Assembly (NCBI GenBank): GCA_035646975.1
Contig: DASROJ010000096.1
Span: 1-5,397 of the forward strand
Source: DASROJ01 sp035646975
GTDB lineage: Bacteria > Acidobacteriota > Polarisedimenticolia > JACPZX01 > DASXTC01
Direction: 5' to 3'
DNA: 5,397 nt
Shown: positions 1-4,236 of the stretch, one piece after another
Layout: each line of letters starts with the position of its first letter
Position numbering within the stretch: the stretch's first letter is position 1
Notes under the pieces: generated by a model
Told to the model about the DNA's origin: nothing
Database searches by the model: none
Seen by the model: only the letters and a program-made list of their open reading frames with translations
Position numbers and translations under genes: made by a program

Positions 1-1
1 C

Positions 2-400
2 GCCAGCGCCGCCCGCGCCGGAATGCTGCAGGAATGGGAGTCGCTTCTTGCCGTTCGCGAGGTGGTCACCGGCGCTCTGGAGACACAGCGGCGGGAGGGG
101 AAGATCGGCGGCGCGCTCGAAGCCTCGGTGACCCTCAGGGCCGCACCCGCGGTGGCGGCGATGCTCTCACGCCGGCAGGACGACCTGCCCGCGCTTTTCA
201 TCGTGTCCCAGGTGATGGTCGAGCCGGCGCCCGACCTCTCGACCCCCTCCGGTGTGGACGTGGCGGTCACCACCGCGCCGGGCTCGAAGTGCGCCCGATG
301 CTGGCGTGTCCTGGAGTCGGTGGGCGCCGACGCTGAACTGCCCGTGCTGTGCGCGCGTTGCGTGGCCGCGGTGCGAGAGATCCGCGGGAGAACCCATTGA
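2..400 (+). CDS. ileS: Isoleucyl-tRNA synthetase, C-terminal fragment (5' end outside window)
   Basis: This is the last 132 codons of a class I aminoacyl-tRNA synthetase that charges tRNA-Ile in the cytoplasm. The frame is open from the left edge, so the ATG at 23 is an internal methionine and not a start. The fragment covers the end of the anticodon-binding region, including the typical 'GKIGGALEASVTL' stretch (about nt 101-139). It also contains the C-terminal IleRS zinc finger: two CxxC pairs, CARC (nt 290-301) and CARC (nt 350-361), with a Trp just after the first pair, as in the family. The catalytic HIGH/KMSKS domains lie outside the window. The TGA stop overlaps the TTG start of lspA by 4 bases, so the two are probably translationally coupled; ileS-lspA adjacency is widespread in bacteria. 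I am confident in the identity because both the zinc finger and the neighbour agree. Confidence 0.93.
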   Translation, partial: ASAARAGMLQEWESLLAVREVVTGALETQRREGKIGGALEASVTLRAAPAVAAMLSRRQDDLPALFIVSQVMVEPAPDLSTPSGVDVAVTTAPGSKCARCWRVLESVGADAELPVLCARCVAAVREIRGRTH

Positions 401-975
401 AGGCTTCACTGGCGGGACGACTTCCCTACTTCGTCACCAGCCTGGTGATCGTCGCGCTCGATCGCGCGACCAAGTCGATGATCGAGGCGAAGCTCCAGCC
501 CTGGAAGTCCGTCCCGGTCATCCCCGGGCTTTTCGATCTCACCTACGTGCGAAACCCCGGCGGCGTGTTCGGCATTTTCAAGAATCTCGATGACGGGGTT
601 CGCGGCGTGCTGTTCACCGTGGTCCCGGTGACGGCCATCCTCCTGATGGCGGCCTACGCGGGCAGGATTCCCGTCTCACGGCGTCTGACGCAGGTTTCGC
701 TGTCGCTGATCCTCGGCGGCGCCGTGGGAAACCTCGTCGACCGGTTTCTGCATGGGCACGTGATCGACTTTCTGGACTTCTACTGGCGGAGCCATCATTG
801 GCCCGCGTTCAACATCGCCGACTCGGCCATCTGCGTCGGCGTGGCGATGCTTATGATCGAGACCATCTTCGTCGGCGACGGCCAGGAGACGGTTCCCCTG
901 CCGGCCGGCAATGTCGCCGCCGGGACTCCTCCGACCCCGACCGTTCCCCCTGTCAAACGAGGCGACGCGCCATGA
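397..975 (+). CDS. lspA: Lipoprotein signal peptidase (signal peptidase II), TTG start
   Basis: This inner-membrane aspartyl protease removes the signal peptide from diacylglyceryl-modified prolipoproteins. The start chosen is TTG 397, which has GGGAG (386-390) six bases upstream and overlaps the ileS stop by 4 bases. An ATG at 349 is in frame but would overlap ileS by 52 bases and add a non-conserved leader. The product is 192 aa. Four hydrophobic segments are visible near residues 12-24, 67-89, 97-114 and 138-158. The family boxes are present: 'LDRATK' (Asp22), 'YVRNPGGVFG' (51-60), 'NLVDRFLHGHVIDF' and 'FNIADSAI'. The catalytic aspartates should be Asp124 and Asp142. LspA is usually 155-170 aa; here a Pro/Thr-rich tail of about 30 residues follows the last membrane segment, a lineage-specific extension of unknown role. 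The stop overlaps the lgt ATG by 4 bases (ATGA). Confidence 0.95.
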   Translation: MKASLAGRLPYFVTSLVIVALDRATKSMIEAKLQPWKSVPVIPGLFDLTYVRNPGGVFGIFKNLDDGVRGVLFTVVPVTAILLMAAYAGRIPVSRRLTQVSLSLILGGAVGNLVDRFLHGHVIDFLDFYWRSHHWPAFNIADSAICVGVAMLMIETIFVGDGQETVPLPAGNVAAGTPPTPTVPPVKRGDAP

Positions 976-1817
976 TGCCGGTATTGTTCGAGTTCAACCT
1001 GTTCGGCTGGGACATCGCCCTGCCGACCTACGGGTTCCTGCTGGCGGTCGCCTTCCTGCTGGCCCTTGCCGTGGCGCTGCGGCAGGCGCGCCGTGCCGGC
1101 GTGGACCCGAACGTCGTCACCGACCTCTGGATCATCAGCCTGATCTCGGGTGTGGTGGGGGCCAAGCTCCTGCTCTACCTTCTCGACATCAATTACTACG
1201 TCTCCCATCCACGCGCCATCCTCACGACGCTTCGTTCCGCGGGTGTTTTCTACGGCGGGTTGATCGTCGCCATCGTCGTCTGCCTGATCGTGGTGAAGCG
1301 CCGCGGCCTGGATGCGTGGCTGATCGGCGATGTGCTGGCCCCGGCCATCATCCTCGGGCAGGGAGTCGGTCGCTGGGGGTGCTTCGCCGCGGGGTGCTGC
1401 TATGGCAAGCCCGCCTCGGTTGCCTGGGCCGTCACCTTCACCGATCCTCGCGCCAGCGAAGTGACCGGGGTCCCGTTGAACGTACCGCTGCATCCTTCGC
1501 AGCTCTACCTCTCCCTGGCGGACTTCGTGCTGTTTTTCATCCTGCTGGCGGTCGCCGCGCGAAAGAAATTCCAGGGCCAGGTGGCCCTCCTCTACATGAT
1601 CCTTTACGCGGTGCTTCGCGGGACGCTCGAGACGTTCCGAGGAGACCCGCGGGGAGAGTTTTTCGGCCTGTCCACGTCGCAATGGCTCAGCATCGCGCTC
1701 GGCATCGTCGGTGTCGTGCTGTACATCTGGAAGTCGAAGCGGGGCGCCCCGACCGGGGCCCCGGGCCGGGCCGGAGACGACAAGCGCCGGACGCGCAAGG
1801 AGGCCCCTTCACTCTGA
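972..1817 (+). CDS. lgt: Prolipoprotein diacylglyceryl transferase, divergent active-site variant
   Basis: This integral inner-membrane enzyme moves diacylglycerol from phosphatidylglycerol to the lipobox cysteine of prolipoproteins, the step before LspA. The start is ATG 972 in the ATGA overlap with lspA, with GAGG at 959-962 (9-base spacer); ATG 975 is an alternative. The product is 281 aa, normal for Lgt, with several membrane segments, for example 17-37, 53-71, 90-107 and 183-196. Family features seen are 'LPTYGFLLA' (17-25), the Lgt signature GRWGCFAAGCCYG (133-145) with Arg134 matching E. coli Arg143, 'HPSQLY' (174-179), and Arg216/Glu220 matching E. coli Arg239/Glu243. Differences from E. 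coli are Tyr94 at His103, Cys137 at Asn146 and Cys142 at Glu151. The C-terminal 25 residues are a basic, Gly/Ala/Pro-rich tail encoded by very GC-rich palindromic DNA. Pairing with lspA supports a genuine Lgt. Confidence 0.93.
   Translation: MMPVLFEFNLFGWDIALPTYGFLLAVAFLLALAVALRQARRAGVDPNVVTDLWIISLISGVVGAKLLLYLLDINYYVSHPRAILTTLRSAGVFYGGLIVAIVVCLIVVKRRGLDAWLIGDVLAPAIILGQGVGRWGCFAAGCCYGKPASVAWAVTFTDPRASEVTGVPLNVPLHPSQLYLSLADFVLFFILLAVAARKKFQGQVALLYMILYAVLRGTLETFRGDPRGEFFGLSTSQWLSIALGIVGVVLYIWKSKRGAPTGAPGRAGDDKRRTRKEAPSL
1741..1764. repeat. Two adjacent GC palindromes in the lgt 3' end
   Basis: Two perfect palindromes lie almost side by side: GGGGCGCCCC (1741-1750) and CCGGGGCCCCGG (1753-1764). 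They encode part of the low-complexity basic tail of Lgt. They could form competing stems in mRNA or merely reflect biased codons in an unconstrained tail. No U-tract follows, so this is not an intrinsic terminator. Confidence 0.5.
1797..1803 (+). promoter_or_regulatory. Perfect Shine-Dalgarno AAGGAGG inside the lgt 3' end
   Basis: AAGGAGG lies in the last codons of lgt. It is 13 bases from the ATG at 1817 (mini-ORF) and 29 bases from the rluD ATG at 1833. That is long for the former and too far to serve rluD directly. It may load ribosomes for the mini-ORF, or help ribosomes stay on the message after the lgt stop. Its exact match to the anti-SD is seen; its use is inferred. Confidence 0.45.
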
Positions 1818-1846
1818 TGTCCCTCATCCCCCATGCCCCCCGATGA
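1817..1846 (+). CDS. Possible 9-codon mini-ORF overlapping the rluD start
   Basis: An ATG at 1817 overlaps the lgt stop (TGATG). It opens a 9-residue reading frame, MSLIPHAPR, that ends with TGA at 1844-1846, inside rluD and 11 bases after its ATG. A perfect AAGGAGG lies 13 bases upstream. The peptide resembles nothing I recognise and is unlikely to be functional as a product. If translated, it would bring a terminating ribosome next to the rluD ATG and so could couple rluD to lgt. It may equally be a chance arrangement. Confidence 0.25.
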   Translation: MSLIPHAPR

Positions 1847-2828
1847 CCGCCGTCTTCTCACCGTGTCGCCGGAGGAGGCGCGTCAACGACTGGATCAGTT
1901 TCTTGCCGGACGACTCGCGGGCCAGAGCCGCTCCTATCTGCAAAAGCTGATCCGCGAGGGGCACGTGAGCCTCGTCACCGACGCGGCCGACACGGACGGA
2001 CGGCCGCATCCACACGAGGCTCTGCGCCTCGCCCGGCGCGTCATGAGGCCGGGAGAGTCGGTCGAGGTCTTCTTTCCGCCCGCGGTGGCCTCCGACATCA
2101 TCCCGGAAGAGATCCCCCTGGCGATTCTCCACGAGGACAGTGACATCATCGTCATCGACAAACCGGCCGGGCTCGTCGTACACCCCGGTGCCGGCGCGCG
2201 CAGCGGCACGCTCGTGCATGCGCTGCTGCATCATTGCTCGGACCTTTCGGGCATCGGTGGCGTGGAGCGTCCGGGCATCGTCCACCGGCTGGACAAGGAG
2301 ACCTCCGGTGTCCTGGTGGTCGCCAAGAACGACACCGCTCATCGCCAGATCACGAGGCAGTTCCAGGAACGCACCGTGACCAAGATCTACATGGCGCTGG
2401 TCTGGGGCCGGCCCGAGCCGGCATCGGGCTCCATCGACCTGGCGATAGGCCGCGATTCCCGTCAACGCCTGAAGATCTCGGCCCGCACTTCGGCGCCCAG
2501 GGACGCGTTCACGCAGTACCGGCAGGTGGAGGCCTTGCCGGGGTTCAGCTGGCTCGAAGTGACACCTCGCACCGGACGCACGCATCAGATCCGTGTGCAC
2601 ATGAAGCATCTCGGCCATCCGATCGCCGGCGACACGCTGTATGGCGGCGCCGGATGGAAGAAGATCGCCGACCCTGCCAAGCAGGAGGCATTGCGGGACT
2701 TCCGCAGACTCGCGTTGCATGCACGCCGGCTCAGCCTGAGGCACCCGACCCATGGCTCCCTCGTGACGTACGAGGCTCCCGTGCCCGCGGAGATCGAAGC
2801 GCTGCTCGACGTGCTGAGGCGGAAATGA
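1833..2828 (+). CDS. rluD: RluA-family 23S rRNA pseudouridine synthase (RluD-like)
   Basis: This enzyme isomerises uridines to pseudouridine in rRNA; RluD acts on helix 69 of 23S rRNA in the large subunit. The product is 331 aa, close to the usual ~325. An N-terminal S4 RNA-binding domain spans about 17-80, starting 'RLDQFLAGRLAGQSRSYLQK'. The catalytic domain (about 95-320) holds 'IIVIDKPAGLVVHPGAG' (105-121), the RluA signature 'HRLDKETSGVLVVAK' (151-165) with the presumed nucleophile Asp154, and 'TGRTHQIRVHMKHLGHPI' (247-264). The S4 domain carries a short insert (about 50-65, 'DAADTDGRPHPHEA'). ATG 1833 is the first possible start after the in-frame lgt stop, but it has no good SD of its own; GTG 1863 is an alternative. 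The subfamily call (RluD rather than RluC or another RluA member) rests on length, the S4 domain and context. The stop overlaps the next gene by 4 bases. Confidence 0.9.
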   Translation: MPPDDRRLLTVSPEEARQRLDQFLAGRLAGQSRSYLQKLIREGHVSLVTDAADTDGRPHPHEALRLARRVMRPGESVEVFFPPAVASDIIPEEIPLAILHEDSDIIVIDKPAGLVVHPGAGARSGTLVHALLHHCSDLSGIGGVERPGIVHRLDKETSGVLVVAKNDTAHRQITRQFQERTVTKIYMALVWGRPEPASGSIDLAIGRDSRQRLKISARTSAPRDAFTQYRQVEALPGFSWLEVTPRTGRTHQIRVHMKHLGHPIAGDTLYGGAGWKKIADPAKQEALRDFRRLALHARRLSLRHPTHGSLVTYEAPVPAEIEALLDVLRRK

Positions 2829-3730
2829 GAGCGACCCGGGCGGCCACCTCGACGCGCATCGCCATGGTGGGAGCCGGCCGCGCCGCAACTGGTCTGGCCG
2901 GCGCGCTGAAACGGCGCGGATACCGGATCACCGGATTCTTCGCCCGGCGTCGAGGGTCGGCGGTCCGGGCCGCCGCCGCCATCGGTCTTCGGGGCGGAGT
3001 CGCCGGCGACCTGGCCGCGCTGGTGCGCGACGCCGACATCGTGCTGCTCTGCGTGCCGGACGCGGAGATTCCCCGGGTCGCCGACGCGCTGAGCCGTCTG
3101 CCGGCTCCCGGCGTGCGCGGCAAAGTCGTGATGCATACCAGCGGGGCGGTCGGCGCCTCGGCGATCGCGTCATTGAGGCAGGCTGGGGCCCGCGTCGGTT
3201 GCCTGCATCCGCTGGTGAGCTTTCCGCCCGGTGACGCCGCGACGTTCGACCTCGAGGGAGTCGCCTTCGCCATCGGTGGCGACCCGGCCGCGCTGCGCGC
3301 CGGACGGGCCCTGGCAAAAGGGGTGGGGGGACTGCCCCTGGCGATTGCCGATCGGGATCGCGCCGCCTATCACCTGGCCGCCACGATGGTGGCCAGCGGG
3401 ACGGCGGCGCTTCTCGACGTGGGGATCGAGATCGCGCGCCGGCGTCTGGGGCTGAGCCGCGCGCGCGCCGGCGCCGCGCTCACCACCCTGCTCGCCTCCG
3501 TCCTGCGAAACGTCAAGCAGGACGGCGCCAGCAAGGGGCTCACCGGACCGGTGTCGCGGGGCGACATCGGCACGGTGGGCCGGCATCTCGCCTCGCTGCG
3601 GAAGGAGGATTCTTCCGTGCGGGAGCTTTACCGATTGCTGTCGCTGCGTGCGATTGAAATGTCGGTGGCCGATGGCCGGCTGGGCAGCTCCACGGCCATG
3701 AAACTGAGAAAGAAGCTGGCCCATGATTGA
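2825..3730 (+). CDS. Rossmann-like / DUF2520 domain protein (predicted NAD(P)-dependent oxidoreductase)
   Basis: This 301-aa protein resembles the widespread two-domain family that has an N-terminal Rossmann-like NAD(P)-binding domain and a C-terminal DUF2520 helical domain (COG5495). The dinucleotide-binding loop is 'VGAGRAATGLAGAL' (15-28), followed by 'DADIVLLCVPDAEI' (69-82). Conserved family patches are 'HTSGAVGA' (104-111), 'GCLHPLVSF' (125-133), 'YHLAATMVASG' (182-192) and 'LTGPVSRGDIGTVGRHL' (239-255). The fold resembles ProC/6-phosphogluconate-type dehydrogenases, but the substrate is unknown. Some relatives sit beside pantothenate genes and may act as ketopantoate reductases; no such neighbour is seen here. 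Start ATG 2825 overlaps the rluD stop (ATGA) and has GAGG at 2816-2819. Met14 (ATG 2864) lies just before the glycine loop and is a less likely start. This is the last gene of the housekeeping operon. Confidence 0.85.
   Translation: MRATRAATSTRIAMVGAGRAATGLAGALKRRGYRITGFFARRRGSAVRAAAAIGLRGGVAGDLAALVRDADIVLLCVPDAEIPRVADALSRLPAPGVRGKVVMHTSGAVGASAIASLRQAGARVGCLHPLVSFPPGDAATFDLEGVAFAIGGDPAALRAGRALAKGVGGLPLAIADRDRAAYHLAATMVASGTAALLDVGIEIARRRLGLSRARAGAALTTLLASVLRNVKQDGASKGLTGPVSRGDIGTVGRHLASLRKEDSSVRELYRLLSLRAIEMSVADGRLGSSTAMKLRKKLAHD
3672..3699 (+). repeat. Strong hairpin in the 3' end of the DUF2520 gene
   Basis: ATGGCCG (3672-3678) and CGGCCAT (3693-3699) are perfect inverted repeats. GCT/AGC extends the stem inward (3679-3681 with 3686-3688), with a GGGC loop and a TCCA bulge. 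No T-run follows, so it is not a classical intrinsic terminator. It lies about 30 bases before the operon's last stop codon and could stabilise the 3' end or slow the polymerase. It may instead be a by-product of coding. Confidence 0.4.
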
Positions 3731-3755
3731 CCGGCGGCGGCGATTCGCTTAGAAT
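3727..3755 (+). promoter_or_regulatory. Sigma70-type promoter for the microcompartment locus
   Basis: TTGACC (3727-3732) and TAGAAT (3750-3755) each match the -35 and -10 consensus at 5 of 6 positions and are exactly 17 bases apart, the optimum. The predicted transcript start is near 3762, giving a ~32-base leader before the BMC-H ATG at 3794. The -35 box overlaps the stop codon of the preceding gene (TGA 3728-3730), so the promoter is packed into the shortest possible space. I see no operator repeat around it. Confidence 0.7.
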
Positions 3756-3793
3756 GCGGCGCGGTCGTCATCCTACACGACGCGGAGGGCCAC

Positions 3794-4090
3794 ATGTCGA
3801 TGGAAGCACTGGGGATGGTGGAGACGCGAGGACTTGTCGCCTCCATCGAAGCCGCCGATGCCATGGTGAAGGCGGCAAACGTCGTCCTCATCGGCAAGGA
3901 GTACATCGGCGCCGGGTACGTCACGGTCATGGTTCGAGGAGACGTCGGCGCTGTCAAGGCGGCCACCGACGCGGGTGCGGCGGCTGCCCGCCGCGTCGGA
4001 GAGCTGATCTCCGTCCACGTCATCCCGAGGCCTCACGGCGAGCTGGAGCAGTTCCTGCCTCAGCCGAAGGAGACAAAGGCCTCCCGCTAG
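3794..4090 (+). CDS. BMC-H hexameric microcompartment shell protein (PduA/EutM-like)
   Basis: This is a single-BMC-domain protein of 98 aa, the standard size for hexamers that tile the shell of a bacterial microcompartment. It follows the family consensus almost throughout: 'EALGMVETRGLVASIEAADA' (4-23), 'MVKAANVVLIGKEYIGAG' (24-41), 'VRGDVGAVKAATDAGAAAA' (47-65), 'RVGELISVHVIPRPHGELE' (67-85). The central-pore loop is IGAG (38-41): Ala40 replaces the pore Ser40 of PduA, and Tyr37 replaces its Lys37, which should change pore polarity and charge. The conserved lattice-edge Lys26 is present. Start ATG 3794 has GGAGG (3784-3788) five bases upstream and fits the family N-terminus; ATG 3800 would be too far from it. 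It is the first gene after its own promoter. Shell proteins of this type occur in ethanolamine, propanediol and many other metabolosomes, so it does not reveal the substrate. Confidence 0.96.
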   Translation: MSMEALGMVETRGLVASIEAADAMVKAANVVLIGKEYIGAGYVTVMVRGDVGAVKAATDAGAAAARRVGELISVHVIPRPHGELEQFLPQPKETKASR

Positions 4091-4104
4091 AGTCCTGGGT
4101 TTGA

Positions 4105-4199
4105 TGTCCCGCGCCAACCGGAAGGGGTCGGAGCGCCCGGATGGCGCACGGCGGGCAGGATGCGGCGGCCGGCCCTCGCAGAACTTCCGACGCGGGACA
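4105..4199 (+). repeat. Nested inverted repeat / possible structured RNA in the shell-dehydrogenase spacer
   Basis: The 146-base spacer 4091-4236 carries no gene. TGTCCCGCG (4105-4113) and CGCGGGACA (4191-4199) are a perfect 9-base inverted repeat. Just inside them CGGAAG (4119-4124) pairs with CTTCCG (4184-4189) after a small asymmetric internal loop. A hairpin GCGCC-CGGAT-GGCGC (4133-4147) and a bulged stem (4151-4156 with 4172-4179) can fill the interior, giving a branched fold of about 95 nt. It ends 37 bases before the dehydrogenase ATG. It could be an intercistronic structure tuning the shell-to-enzyme ratio, a regulatory leader, or chance pairing in GC-rich DNA. I recognise no known riboswitch or tRNA in it, and no convincing promoter. 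Confidence 0.4.
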
Positions 4200-4236
4200 C
4201 TTGCACCGGGCATACCATGCATCATCGGGTGACGCG

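Noticed and set aside
795..1682. 295-codon open frame on the minus strand opposite lspA/lgt
   Set aside because: It is antisense to two well-conserved membrane-protein genes and has low-complexity His/Arg/Gly/Asp-rich composition with no family resemblance. Such antisense frames are expected in GC-rich DNA.
2234..2824. Upstream extension of the DUF2520 frame to ATG 2234
   Set aside because: It would overlap rluD by nearly 600 bases out of frame with no conserved sequence. The ATG at 2825 has an SD and the operon's usual ATGA overlap.
1824..2888. 354-codon open frame on the minus strand opposite rluD
   Set aside because: It mirrors the codon bias of rluD, which has clear S4 and catalytic motifs on the + strand. 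The antisense product shows no recognisable domain.
3727..4104. 125-codon + strand frame offset from the BMC-H gene
   Set aside because: It is an Arg/Gly/His-rich out-of-frame reading of the shell gene and its promoter; the BMC-H frame is unambiguous.
4201..4225. Possible second promoter before the dehydrogenase (TTGCAC with downstream TACCAT or CATCAT)
   Set aside because: The spacings are 6 and 13 bases, too short for a sigma70 promoter, and the -10 matches are poor.
4201..4236. In-frame TTG 4201 as an earlier start for the dehydrogenase
   Set aside because: It would add 12 residues unlike the family N-terminus and has no Shine-Dalgarno; ATG 4237 fits the family start.
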